Positions 43,429 through 55,739 of a stretch of DNA of 64,000 nucleotides are shown here, one piece after another. A program made the position numbers and the translations under genes. The first letter of the stretch is position 1. Every line of letters begins with the position of its first letter. Under the pieces are notes generated by a model, which worked only from the letters and a program-made list of their open reading frames with translations, was not told the origin of the DNA and made no database searches. The DNA is from Canna indica (Eukaryota; Streptophyta; Magnoliopsida; Zingiberales; Cannaceae), in NCBI GenBank assembly GCA_034359265.1, contig CP136893.1, positions 42,419,501 to 42,483,500 of the forward strand, in the 5' to 3' direction.

Positions 43429-45795
43429 TGTCATGCCCCAACTCAGGGTCGCATGACTAGCCAGGGTTTATGTCCTACCCTGAAACTTACCACATACACT
43501 GAATAGCAAAATACAGAGAATACACACAAACCAGAAAACATACAAGTAGAAGGACAACGATGCAAAATTTTATATTAAAAAATGTTTCGAACAATTTTAA
43601 AAGAGTTGTAAAAACAAACCAGCTAATAAGAACAACTCGAGTTAAAAGTCAATTACATGTTTTTAAATTAAACATCACCCAATGTATATATATATATATC
43701 ACAACCATAGACATCACGACTACGACAACTAGACGCTGCTACGAGATCTACGCCAGTGTCTACCCTCTAGCTGCACCATGACTCCAAGCCTCACCTCACT
43801 GGCTGGGCCCTGCAAAAATAAGAGAAATAAATCGTGAGTCCACATGGGACTCAGTGAGCGGTTTTCCCGATCCACCACATAAATTCCCAATAACAACATG
43901 CATATAAGTCAGCAATTTATAAATTTATGGATCTATTCTAGCATGATATGACAACCGGCCCAGAGGCCATCCTGTATAAACCATACTACCGGCCATAACG
44001 GCCCTACGAGACTAGGCAACACTCGGCCACTAGAACTTGCCCAAGAACTGGTGGCTCGGCTCTGCCCGGCCTTTACCACAAAATAATAATCTGGCTACAC
44101 AACCCACATATCACATAAGGAAAGTTAGAGAAATCATCGGGTCGTCGACTAGGATGGTCAACTAGTCTCAAGAACCCACCGGGTTAGGGATAGCTAGTCC
44201 CACCCAACTCAGGTCTACCATCAGCGTGACCCATTGACAGAATCTCAAGACCCTCCGCAACTCGGGTCTAATACCTAGCGGGCCCACTGGTGCAATCTCA
44301 AGACTCTAATCACCTACTGAGTCAAGCATTAGTCGTCCCGACCGTCCATGCTTCTCAACCGATCATCACAATCACAATACACAATCAAAGTGTTCTAAAG
44401 TTTTCTTATTTAATCCTGGGCATTCACCCGCATCCAGTTCCCCCCTTTCGGGCTCTCCCATCCGCACACTAGTGCCCGCTGATTTATTTCTAGGTGTGAA
44501 ACCCAGCTTGTCTATGTCCAGATTTTTTCGACAATTAACACCCTATAATTTCCTTATAATCATCTAGTGTTATTCGCCACGTTCCTTAAGTGTAAATCAC
44601 ATGTCATAAGCATAAAAATGTTCAAATACAGTTATATCACATCTAAATTATAAGGAAACTGTTCTACACTTACTACTATGAATAACCACACGTTTGCAAC
44701 AATAAAGAAATTAAATTATGCATTTAATCAATAAATTTCGGCAAGGTAATAATTGAACTATCATGGTAAAAATTCAATACTAGTGAATTAATGGAGGAAC
44801 TTTCTCAAAATTATATTCCATACGAAATTCTAACCATGTATACACTATCAAGAACATTTCCTTATAGCATGATATTCTCAATCTATCACTACTAACAATT
44901 CATATATTGATTGAGTGATCCATATGAAATCAATGATTTAATAGCCTACATGTAAACGTGAACCAACTCGAGCCCTTTTCCCCTTCCCCCACCTACTTGG
45001 CCGACCCTACCCAAGGCTGCTCATGCTCGGCCGAGAGAAACCATGGTAAGGGAAAAAGGTTCTCGGCCATGGTTGAGAGGAATCAAGCCATCAATTGCGA
45101 GAGAAACTCAATTCGAGGGCTTCTGACCACTCTAGCAATTGGGGGAAAATTCGGCATTACCTTCCCCCATTTTCCCTTACTATGGCCGGCCCAATCATCT
45201 AGAAAACAATGAGAAAACTTCATACGAACAACATACATAACATTTGAATCGAATCTTGGAAGAAACATCGGTGAATCGACGGAATTACTCAAGAAATTAG
45301 AAAAAACCCTTAAAACCTTGGGTCGGCTACCCGCCTACCCTACATAACCGGGTTCGATCCACTCACCTTCATCCAAGGGAAAAATTGGACGAGCGATGAC
45401 GATCTCGATTTTTTTCCGACGGAGGCGCGAATCCGACGCTGACCTCAAAGCTCTCCCTCTCTCCTCTCTCTTCTCGGGCTGCGTGCGACTCCAATGCTTG
45501 AGCCGCACGGCTGCTAAGGGGGTAAGGGTTTAATTCCCTCATTTACCTTTGACCAATTTACCCCTCTCACTTAATTAACCCCTACTCGACTCAATTTGAG
45601 CCCGATTTGATCCCCGACTCGATCCGCGAACACGATTTTAGATATGATTTCAGGGAAAGGAATACTTAGCAAAAATTTCATAAAACATAAATTATACCTT
45701 CTACTCGCGGCGACTTCGCGACTCGACCCGACTAGCTCCCGATTCAGTGCGTTGCACCAAAATAAGTTCCATATTAGGGAACCTCGGGTCTTACA
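43429..45795 (-). repeat. 3' LTR of Tekay-like element
   Basis: In element orientation it starts TGTAAGACCCGAGG at 45795 and ends ...GGGGCATGACA at 43429. It shares the (TA)n stretch near 43685 and the CTCCAATGCTTGAGCCGCAC hairpin near 45490-45510 with the other LTR. No coding sequence. Confidence 0.92.
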
Positions 45796-45808
45796 TCCTT
45801 CCCCCCTT
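45796..45808 (-). other. Polypurine tract of Tekay-like element
   Basis: The minus strand reads AAGGGGGGAAGGA directly before the LTR start TGTAAGACC, as needed for plus-strand priming. Confidence 0.85.
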
Positions 45809-45848
45809 AAGGGAAATTCATCCTTGAATTTTGCTGAATTATAAGGAC

Positions 45849-47354
45849 TTACTGGTTTTCAAACAAGGAAGGGTAGCGCTCTCTCATGGCTTGCTCTACT
45901 TCCCAAGTAGCTTCCTGCCCGTAGTGGTGTTCCCATCTAACCTTTACCAGAGGGATTTCTTTGGACCTCAACTTTCTAATTTGGCTATCAAGGATCTCCA
46001 TCGGCCTTTCCTCGAATGAGACAGCTGAATCCACCTCAACCACAGAAGGTTCAATCACATGTGAATCATCTCTTACATATCGCCTGAGCATTGATACATG
46101 ATAAATCGGGTGTACCCTGCTCATGCTAGGGGGCAAGGCAAGCTCATAAGCTATAACACCCCTCCGTCGGAGAACCAGAAAAGGCCCGATGAACCTGGGG
46201 CTCAACTTTCCTTTCTTTCCAAATCGAACCACTCCTTTCATGGGGGAGACCTTTAGGAACACTAGGTCGCCCTCCATGAACTCTAAATCTGTGGCCTTCT
46301 TGTCAGCATACATCTTCTGGCGACTCTGAGCCGCCAATAATCTTCCCTTTATGATTTTCACCTTCTCTACCGCCTCCTCAACTAGATCAGGACCCACCAT
46401 GAGAGATTCTCCGGCCTCAAACCAGTCCACTGGTGATCTACACCTCCGCCCATACAAGGCCTCGAAAGGAGCCATGCCAGTGCTACTGTGATAGCTATTA
46501 TTGTAGGCGAATTCAATCAACGACAGGTGTTTCTCCCAATCGCCAGCCAAGTCCTCAACATATCTTCCAAGGTTTGGATGGTCCTCTCTGACTGTCTATC
46601 CATCTGCGGATGGAGCTGTGCTGAAGTGCACCTGAGTATCCAAGGCTTTCTGGAAGGACTGCCAAAACTGGACTGTGAACTAGGTACCTCGATCTGATAT
46701 AATCATCACTAGGGTACCATGGTACGCCACAATCCTGTCCAAGAACATTCTGGCGTACTGCTCAACAGGAAAGTTTGTCTTGACAGGAATGAAAAGAGCG
46801 GTCTTTGTCAACCGATCTACCACCACCCAAATGGAATCAAATCAGCCCCTTGACTTAGGGAGCCCTGTCACTAGATCCAGAGTAATCTTTTCCCACTTTC
46901 ACTCTGGAACTTAGAGGTTTTGCAGCAGCCCTGCGGGCTTTAGGTGTTCGGCCTTCACTTGCTGGCAGACCAAACACTTGGATACGAACTCTGCCACCTC
47001 CCTTTTCATGCCCTTACACCAGTAATGCTGCCTTAAGTCTCGATACATTTTGGCGATTCCTGAATACATCGTATAAGTGGATCGATGCCCCAGCTCCAGA
47101 GCCTGCCTGCGTACCTCTGCCATATCAGGCACCACTATCCGATCTCTGAACCTTAAGACACCCTCAGAGTCTAACCTGAAGCCATTCTCTGCATCGCCTC
47201 TCTGCACTAAGTCCTTTGTTAGGGCACAAAAGGCATCCACACCCTGCGCGGTACACAACATATCCACTAGTATGGATTGTACCCGCAGATGCGCCACTAG
47301 GGCACCTAAAGCTGATACTGTTAGAACTGCTCCCCCATCCAGGCACAGTGCCAA
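45849..47354 (-). pseudogene. Integrase with C-terminal chromodomain (Tekay-like), broken
   Basis: The minus strand gives the zinc-binding N-terminal part (GHRSTYTMYSG...CLVCQQVKAEH), where the second histidine position of the HHCC motif is tyrosine. The catalytic core follows (about 46910-46551), where stops occur, then an intact 233-residue frame to 45849. That frame has EFAYNNSYHSSTGMAPFEALYGRRCR, the linker, and a chromodomain at about residues 185-230 (RPMEILDSQIRKLRSKEIPL, VKVRWEHHYGQEATWEVE). Chromodomains direct integration to particular chromatin in this group. The core stops and the changed zinc ligand make it inactive. Confidence 0.88.
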
Positions 47355-47357
47355 TTC

Positions 47358-48760
47358 TCACACTAGCAGCCTCTTCCCGATTGCCAAATGGGCCAAGCTG
47401 CCCATCGATTTCTTACTCAGCGTGTCCGCTACCACATTGGCCTTCCCAAGGTGATACAAGATGGTACAATCATAATCTTTCAGAAGTTCAAGCCATCTTC
47501 TATGCCTTAAGTTGAGCTCCTTTTGGGTGAGCAAGTACTGGAGGCTTTTGTGGTCGGTATAAATCTCACAAGCCTCACCGTATAAGTAGTGGCGCCATAG
47601 CTTCAGAGCAAACACTACCGCTGCCAATTCCAAATCATGTGCTGGGTAATTCTTTTCATGAACTTTCAATTGGCAAGACGCATAGGCGATCACTCTGTCA
47701 TACTGCATCAGAACACAACCCAGACCAACCCGAAAGGCATCACAGTATACCACAAATCCTCCCGAGCCTGAAGGTACGGCCAGGATTGGTGTTGACGTCA
47801 AACATTCTTTGAGCTTCAGGAAGCTCTCCTCACACTTTCTGTCACAATCAAATTTGACCTTCTTCTGGGTTAATCGAGTCAGAGGAGCTACAATCTTGGA
47901 AAAATTTTCTACAAACTTTCTGTAATACTCGGCCAACCCCAAGAAATTACGGACTTCAGTCACACTGATCGGCCGCTTCCAGTCTCTTACCGCCTCTACC
48001 TTAGCGGGATCCACGCTTATTCCTTCCTTGGACACTATATGACCTAGGAACCCTACACTTTCTAACCCAAACTCACATTTGGTGAATTTGGTAGACAACT
48101 GATGTCCTCTAAGGGTTTCTAGGATCATCCTCAAATGCTCGGAGTGCTCCTCTTTGCTCTTGGAATACACTAGGATGTCGTCAATAAAGATGATCACAAA
48201 TCTGTCAAGGTATTCTTTGAACACTCTGTTCAAGAGGTCCTTAAAGGCCGCATGTGCATTAGTCAATCCAAACGACATTACCAAGAACTCATAATGGCCA
48301 TAACGAGTCCTGAAGGCAGTCTTGGGCACGTCACAGTCTCAGATTCTCAACTGATGATATGCAAACCTCAAATCAATTTTTGAAAACCATTATGCCCCCT
48401 AAAACTGGTCGAACAAGTCGTCGATTCTGGGCAGCGGGTAACGATTTTTTATTGTCACCTTATTGAGCTGCCTATAGTCGATGCACATGCGCATGGACCC
48501 ATCCTTTTTCTTCACAAATAGGACCGGAGCACCCCACGGAGACACGCTTGGGCGAATGAAGCCCAAGTCCAGCAACTCCTACAACTACGCTTTTAACTCC
48601 CGAAGTTTGGCCAGCGCCATCCTATAGGGTGGGATGGAGATCGGTGCCACCCCGGATTGCAATTCAATGTTGAATTCGACCTCTCTTGTAGGTAACAATC
48701 CTAGCAATTCTTCTAGAAAGACATCAGGGAACTCATAGATCACCTGAGTTCCGCTAACCT
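47358..48760 (-). pseudogene. Reverse transcriptase and RNase H (Tekay-like), broken
   Basis: The first part (48760-48330) has motifs [20 protein letters not shown] and CIDYRQLNK interrupted by stops (near 48585 and 48340-48400). A 323-residue frame (48329-47358) then has [15 protein letters not shown], the catalytic FIDDILVYS, the thumb, and RNase H with [32 protein letters not shown] and [10 protein letters not shown], ending at [11 protein letters not shown]. This part alone looks conserved, but the upstream stops prevent a complete enzyme. Confidence 0.9.
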
Positions 48761-48761
48761 C

Positions 48762-49376
48762 CTAAGCCGTGCCACCTTTTTTCTCGGTCACATATACGAA
48801 GGCCAGGAAAGACAAGCAGCCACCTAACAACAATTTACGAGCCTTGAGGACTGAAATGACACCCATTGGCTCATCCCTTCCTTCTCCACGGAAGGTGAAC
48901 TGCGGCAACCCGAGCTTACTGAACGTGATAGTTTTAGCCCTATAGTTAACTGACGCAAAGTGCTCTGCTAGCCAATCCATGCCGAGGATGACATCAATTT
49001 CAAGCATGGGCAGAAGTGACAATTCTGCCTTCAACACATGACCGCAGATTAGCACTTCGCAGTCACAGAGGATTGATTTTGCTATCAATGCATCGCCTGT
49101 AGGCGTTGACACCACATATGACGCAATAAGCAAGGAACGTGCCATAGGCAATCCAGTAGCAAACTTGGCAGATACAAATGAGTGTGTGGCACTCGGGTTG
49201 AACAGAACATAAGTAGTAGAAGAACTGACTAAAATAGTACATGTCACCACTGCCTTTGATGCCTCTGCCCCATCGTGGTTCTTGGCAAAAACCAAGGCAG
49301 ACGGTCTCTCTGAATGGCTAGCCTGCGGTCCCCTGCTCTGCATTTGACCTCTCTGAGCCATTAACCCTACTGACAT
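48762..49376 (-). pseudogene. Aspartic protease region (Tekay-like), active site lost
   Basis: The frame has TYVLFNPSATHSFVSAKF, where the usual D-[ST]-G active-site triplet is replaced by N-P-S, and later VILGMDWLAEH, the conserved flap-to-helix motif that precedes RT in gypsy elements. Position between Gag and RT agrees. Without the aspartate no cleavage is possible. Confidence 0.85.
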
Positions 49377-50552
49377 AGGCGCCTTTCCTTTTGACTACTC
49401 AGATCTCTGGCCAACTTTGTCCGGACAGTCCTTCTTAAAGTGCCCGACCTGACCGCATTTAAATCAGGCATCCAAGCGGCTAAAACAAGCCCCCAATGTC
49501 TCCGGTTACAGCGCCCACACTGCGACATATCAAACTTCTGAGAAACACCCCTTGACCTTGCCGACCTCACTGTCCCAGACCCTGGGCCCCCACGACCCCG
49601 GCTACCACCCTGCCATAGGCTCTACTGGTGATCTGCAGTAGCTACAGTCCCCTCAAAGTGACCCGATCGGCCTCCAGATCCCTGCGGCCAAATTTCTTCT
49701 AGGCCGGTCCGTCGTTCCTCTCGAACGACACCAAAGCTTCCTTACGAAGGGCCTTATCGACCACTCGGGCAAGAGTGGAACCCTCGGTGTAGTGGATGAG
49801 CCTACCTATTTGAGGCCTCAAGCCCCCAACGAACCTCTTGACCCTGGCGATCTCAGATGCCACTAGGGTTGGATGATATTTGGAAAGCCGGTTGAATTCC
49901 ATCTCATACTCTGACACTGACATGACACCAGACTGACGCAGCATCTCAAAGTCCCATGCCCACTGGTCGCAACACTCATTGGCAAGTATTGTTCCACCAC
50001 AGCGAGCCTAAACTCTTCCCAAGTGGGAGGCGGCGCGCATGCTGCCCTGCAAGCCCTCCAAGTGTGCACCCAGACCTTTGTCGGTCCCCTCATATGTAAG
50101 CCGATCATACAAGCCGCTGCTTCTAATGAGCACTCCAGTTCCATGCACAGTTCGTAGCAGTCCCCCAGAAACTCAATGATTTCCATATGCCGGTCTATTT
50201 CAGTGAATTCTGGCGGCTTCAACTTGATGAAGTCTGCATAAGATGGGGCTCCTTGAACCCTGATCACTGGGGCTACTATCTCGGCCACCTCTGGCACCAC
50301 AAGAACCATAGGTACATGCTACGGCGGTGGCTGTTGCTGCTGCTGCATCTGATGTCTCAACTCATGCTCCCTGAGGAGCGCCTCTATTAACTAAGCCACT
50401 TGAGCTTGCAGTTGAGCAACCGCGGAATTTTGTCCCTGCTCTTCGAACTGCTCTCTTTCCCTGCCCCGACCCCGACCCCGGCCTCGGCCTCGACCCCCGC
50501 GTTCTATCGAATTACTGCCACTATCGCTCGGTGCAGCATTATGAGTCTCCAT
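49377..50552 (-). pseudogene. Gag with CCHC knuckle (Tekay-like), frameshifted
   Basis: The likely start is the internal methionine METHNAAPSDSG (50552), about 200 bases after the PBS. An RGRGRG-rich segment, a TAG stop after QLQAQVA, then the capsid core in two frames (50309-49863: FIKLKPPEFTEIDRH, WEEFRLAVVEQYLP; and 49944-49699: SVSEYEMEFNRLSKYHP). The CCHC knuckle (about 49510-49430) is still legible with CGQVGHFKKDCP in one frame, but the preceding codon is a stop. At least four disabling changes are present. Confidence 0.85.
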
Positions 50553-50754
50553 CACACTAACATAGAGAAAAAGAAACAATTCTCCCGTTAACATAAACAA
50601 TTTATTCAACTGTAATTTAAATTAGTAACCGCATGGTGCACTGAGTGCAGTCGTGGTTGACAGATCTCGTAGCATACCTATACCGTATGTCGACACGCTA
50701 TCATATATCTCATACGGTACCCAACTCCTAGTCATAGTCAAGACCTAACCAAAA

Positions 50755-50766
50755 GCTCTGATACCA
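50755..50766 (-). other. Primer-binding site of Tekay-like element
   Basis: Minus strand TGGTATCAGAGC, four bases from the LTR end at 50771. Same site and spacing as in the left copy at 405-416. Confidence 0.9.
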
Positions 50767-50770
50767 ACTT

Positions 50771-53143
50771 TATCATGACCCAACTCAGGGTCGCATGACC
50801 GGCCAGGATTTATGTCCTATCCTGAAGCCTACCACATACACTGAATAACAAAATGCTGAGAATACACGCCAACCAGAAAACATCAAGTAGAAGGACAACG
50901 ACGCAAAATTTTATTTTAAAAAAAGTTTTGAACAATTTCAAAAGAGTTGTAAAAACAAACCAACTAATAAGAACAACTCGAGTTAAAAGTCAATTACATG
51001 TTTTCAAATTAAACATCACCTAGTGTATATATATATAAAAACAACCCTAGACATCATGACTACGACTACTGGACGCTGCAACAAGATCTATGCCACTGTC
51101 TGCCCTCTAGCTGCACCATGACTCCAAGCCTCACATCACTGGTTGGGGCCTGCAAAAACAAGAGAAATAAACCGTGAGTCCACATGGGACTCAGTGAGCG
51201 GTTCTCCCGAACCACCACATAAATCCCCAATAACAACATGCATATAAGTCAACAATTTATAAATTTAGAGATCTATTCTAGTCATGATATGACAATCGGC
51301 CCAAAGGCCATCCTGTATAAACCATACTGCCGGCCATAACGACCCTACTAGACTAGGCAACACTCGACCACTAGAACTTGCCCAAGAACTGGTGGCCCGG
51401 CCTTTAACACAAAATAATAATTCGACCGGACGACCCACATATCACATAAGGAAAGTTAGAGAATTCATCGAGTCGTCGACTAGGATGGTCAACTAGTCTC
51501 AGGAACCCACCGGGTTAGGGATAGCTACTCCCACCCAACTCGGGTCAACCGTCAGTGTGGCCCACTAACAGAATCTCAAGACCCTCCGCCACTCGCTTCT
51601 AACACCTAGCGGACCCGTTGATGCAATCTCAAAACCCTAATCACCCGCCGAGTCAAGCATTAGTCGTCCCGACTGTCCATGCTTCTCAATCGACCATCAC
51701 AATCACAATACACAAGCAAAGTGTTCTAAAATTTTCTTATTTAATCACGGGCATTCACCCGCATCTGGTTCCCCCCTTTCGGGCTCTACCATCGGCACAC
51801 TAGTGTCCGCTGATTTATTTCTAGATGTGAAACCCAGTTTGTCTATGTCTAGATTTTTTCGACAATTAACACCCTATAATTTCCTTATAATCATCTAGTG
51901 TCATTCGCCACGTTCCTTAAGTGTAAATCACTTGTCATAAGCATAGAAATGTTCAAATAAAGTTATATCACAACATCTAAATTATAAGGAAACTGTTCTA
52001 CACTTACTACCATGAATAACTACACATTTGCAACAATAAAGAAATTTAATTCTGCATTTAATCAATAAATTTCTGCAAGGTAATAATTGAACTATCATGG
52101 TAAAAATTCAATACGAGTGAATTAATGAAGGAACATTCTCAAAATTATATGCCATACGAAATTCTAACCATGTATACACTATCAAGAACATTTCCTTATA
52201 GCATGATATTCTCAATCTATCACTACTAACAATTCATATATTGATTGAGTGATCCATATGAAATCAATGATTTAATACCCTACATGTAAACATGAACCAA
52301 CTCGAGCCTTTTTCCCCTTTCCCCACCTACTCGGCCGAGCCTACCCAAGGCTGCTCATGCTCGGCCGAGAGCAACCAGGGTAAGGGAAAAAGGTTCTCAG
52401 CCATGGTTGAGAGGAATCAAGCCATCAATCGCGAGAGAAACTCAATCCGAGGGCTTCCGACCACTCTAGGAAATTGGGAGAAAATTCGACATGACCTTCC
52501 CCCTATTTCCCTTCATGTGCCGGCCCCAATCATCAAGAAAGCGACGAGAAAACTTCATACGAACAACATACATAACATTTGAATCGAATCTTGGAAGAAA
52601 CCTCGATGAATCGACAAAATTACTCGAGAAATCGAAAAAAAACCCTTGTCGGCTACCCACCTACCCTAGATAACCGAGTTCGATCCACTCACCTTGATCT
52701 AAGGGAAAAATTGGACGAGCGACGACGATCTCGATTATTTTCCTACGGTGGCGCAAATCCAGCGCCGACCTCAAAGCTCTCCCTCTCTCCTCTCTCTTCT
52801 CGGGCAGCGTGCGGCTCCAATGCTTGAGCCGCACGACTGCTAAGGGGGTGAGGGTTTAATTCCCTCATTTACCTTTGACCAATTTTTCCCTTTCACTTAA
52901 TTAACCCCTACTCGACTCAATCCGAGCCCGATTTGAAACCCGACTGGATCCGCGAACACGATTTCAAATCCGACTCTACTAAATCATTTCATGATCATGA
53001 GGGAAAGGAATACTTAGCAAAAATTTCATAAAACTTAAATTATACCTTCTACTTGCGGCGACTTCGTGACTCGACCCGACTAGCTTCCGATCCGGTGTGC
53101 TGCACCAAAATAAGTTCCATATTAGGAAACCTCGGATCTTTCA
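50771..53143 (-). repeat. 5' LTR of Tekay-like element
   Basis: Starts TGAAAGATCCGAGG at 53143 in element orientation and ends next to the PBS. Collinear with 43429-45795 over the whole length; differences are point changes and small indels. The first bases TGAAAGA differ from TGTAAGA of the mate. Confidence 0.92.
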
Positions 53144-53148
53144 AGCCC

Positions 53149-53250
53149 CTTGGGCAGGGCCACGTGGTTCGGTTCGAGATGAATGATGGGTGTTGCTGGG
53201 TCTAGTCCGACCAGGCCCAATAGTTATAGTCCAGTCCAATCACCATGATC
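53149..53250 (-). repeat. Last piece of the Tat-like LTR
   Basis: It contains TGCTGGGTCTAGTCCGACCA and TAGTCCAGTCCA, the reverse complement of the block at 3465-3510 and 26600-26655. The similarity ends near 53250. Confidence 0.6.
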
Positions 53251-54945
53251 AATAATATAACAACAACTCCAAGTGATATTGACATGATCAACAGGAAAAT
53301 AACATGCTCAACAAGTAAACAACACCATATATAACTACATGATAATACATATGGTGACTAATCCAATGCACCATAGGATTAGCATAATATACTATGATCA
53401 AGAATAAACACCAATAAGCAACAATAAAATGTAATACATGCAATTTCTCTATATGACATGTCCAACAATAATGTGCAATAAGAGTTCAATAAAGTTTAAG
53501 AAGAAAAGTAAACATCAAAAGCAAATGTGTTTTCTTAATTTATCTCTGACGATAAATCAACAAAAAACAAAAAACGACAGACTTGCAGACTAAACCCACA
53601 CTCTAAACTACAAATATATCACACTAATTAATCAACTAAATTCTCGGACAAATAATTTAATTAATATTACTTAAACACCTCAACAATTAACCTACTAGGA
53701 TATCCTAACAATGCTTTTTTTGGAAAACCAATCTCACCATCGCGTTTAGCACGCGAAAATTTTCAAATTTACTATTCACCTCAACCTCAACTGACAACTC
53801 GGGGTCCATCAAATAATTTAATTTCTTACGCAATTATCATCCATTTAATAAACAACAGTATATTTTTTTAAATTAAGAAATCAATTTAATAAACACTATT
53901 AATTAACTGAACCATCAAATTAAACTAACCGCCATTTAATTTTCAATAAATTAAACATTCCTTTTTTTTTCCTTCAAACACCTCCCGATCTCTTTCTTTC
54001 TCTCTCTCTCTCCTTTCTTTTCCTTTATTTTCTCTTTTTTTTTTTTTTTCTCCTTTTTTTTTTCTTCAAACACCTCCCGATCTCTTTCTTCCTCTCCCGA
54101 TCTCCTTTTCTCCTTTTTTTTTCTTTGAACACCTGCCCAATCGTGTTCAGTCATTCTCCGATCCTTCCTTTGATTTTGGTCGATCTATTTCGATTCTTGA
54201 GCTTGCGAGAATGCGCAAAAGATTAGATCTTCTCATCCCTTTTGCTTGGAATCAGGCTCTTCTTCTTGTTTCTCCGTGCAAGATCTTAATTTAAAGGTTA
54301 GTCTGGTGAATTAATTTAGTTCTTTCTTTTATTGAGCAAGAAAGTTGATTTTTTTGGGGTTCTAGGGATATTATCTTTGGTTTTGTTTGAGCTTTTTGGT
54401 TTCTCTTTCCGGTTTATTCTGGAAGTTTAATGGTAGCTTTCATATTCTTCCTCTTCTTATCAGTTTCTAGTTGAGTTCTTGTGGTGAATGGTCTTTGTTA
54501 TTTTGAAATAGAACTACCTATGTGTTCTCTGACTCAAGCTCTTCAATATGGCTTTCACCCTTCTTTCATCTTTCTGCAAGGTTTATTTTGCCTAGAGAAA
54601 TTTCATTTACCCAAAAGTATGAATATGAAATCTTTTAGTCTGTCGAATCTGTTTCTTGTAGAGTTTATACATATTTTGCTTGGAACAAACGAGAAAGCTA
54701 ATACATTCTGTTTTCTTTTCATCAGGTTAAAAATGTAAAATATTTTACATTTATATATGTTATATTATTTATTAATGTTAAAAATATTTTAAGTGGGCTA
54801 CAGTCAATTACGGATTTTGATTTTAATAAAAATTAGATTAATCTAAATGATCCAATTTCGAGATGTATATGAGCTTAACTAATTGTTCTGATCCATTTTT
54901 GTTAAACTCGGAATACTTATATTAGTTTGGTGTGGTTAACTTAAG
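53251..54945. other. Unassigned AT-rich region with a pyrimidine tract
   Basis: No domain or TE terminus was found. 53957-54130 is a CT-rich stretch in which CTTCAAACACCTCCCGATCT is repeated twice with (T)n and (TC)n runs between. About 54170-54300 looks like a T-rich plant 5' leader followed by AAG|GTTAGTCTGG, a possible splice donor, but there is no supporting coding sequence; the 85-codon frame at 54481-54738 has no recognisable motif. Confidence 0.4.
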
Positions 54946-55224
54946 TGTAGGCCCAAATCAAGTGGCCTGTGATGGAAGGGTTCATATTGTTTATTATTTA
55001 ATGGGGCTAGGTCCCCTCTACACATTCACTGTTGCATTGCTCTCTGTTTGGTTCTTTCCATCAAGAACTTGAGCCTGGAGGAAGTGCTGTAGAGGAAGAC
55101 CAAGCCTTCTGCCCAACAGAAATCCGATTCGGCAAATCTTCAACCATGTTTTCATCAAGTTAGTTTACCTTCCGCTGGGCTTAGTGTTTTAATATCCATG
55201 TAATATCTCGATTTTATGCTTACA
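54946..55224 (+). repeat. Possible short copia LTR followed by PBS
   Basis: The stretch starts TGTAGGCCCAAATC and ends TTATGCTTACA, two bases before TGGTATCAGAGCC (55227-55239), a full initiator-Met PBS. That is the arrangement of an LTR end and leader. No second LTR was found, and the left end is a guess among several TG candidates. Confidence 0.45.
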
Positions 55225-55739
55225 TTTGGTATCAGAGCCTATATTATATGGAATTAAAACATTTATTCTTGATGAAACATAATTACTTTGCATGTTTCAC
55301 ATTCTGTTTTATCTGCAAAAATAAATGATAAATAATGCATGCTGTAATATTATTCTATTAAAAGAATAGCATGTATGTAAAATTTTTTACCTGAGTATCT
55401 TCTGTTGAAGATTATTTTTCTGCATCTTGTTTTTTGGTGGCCCTCGGGCAACAACTTCCTCTCTAGTATATCTTCTTGTGCATCTGCTTCCTGAGAGGTA
55501 GCTGCTCGCATTTTTCCGAGCATCTTCGGGTATTCCTTCGCTCAAAGTTTGGAGTTCCACCAAGAGGTAGAAATATCTGCCTCAAGGTGCTTTTATAACA
55601 TGCATTGTGCTTGCTTCTTATACAAGGCACAAGCATCTTGAGTGCTCCGGCACCGGCTCCAAGGAATTAGCTGTACGCGGCGTTTACTGTTGCTTTGCTT
55701 GCAAGCAAATCTTCTGAATAGTGAAACATCGCGTCCCTT
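55225..55739. other. Region after the PBS, no recognised genes
   Basis: AT-rich leader-like DNA to about 55430, then a mixed sequence with TTCTG/CTTG-rich runs. No gag motif was seen in any frame. Confidence 0.4.

Larger units (their letters stand above)
43424..53148 (-). mobile_element. Tekay/Del-like Ty3/gypsy chromovirus, complete structure, degraded
   Basis: LTRs are 43429-45795 and 50771-53143 (about 2.37 kb each). Flanks AGCCA (43424-43428) and AGCCC (53144-53148) give a 5-bp TSD with one mismatch. PBS 50755-50766 and PPT 45796-45808 lie where expected for leftward transcription. Internal order on the minus strand: Gag, protease, RT, RNase H, integrase, chromodomain. Long LTRs, gypsy domain order and a C-terminal chromodomain support the Tekay/Del lineage. 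All genes carry stops or frameshifts. Confidence 0.92.

Noticed and set aside
54481..54738. 85-codon frame and splice-donor-like site near 54298 as a possible host gene
   Set aside because: No recognisable motif, no acceptable exon partner, and AT-rich surroundings; support is too weak.
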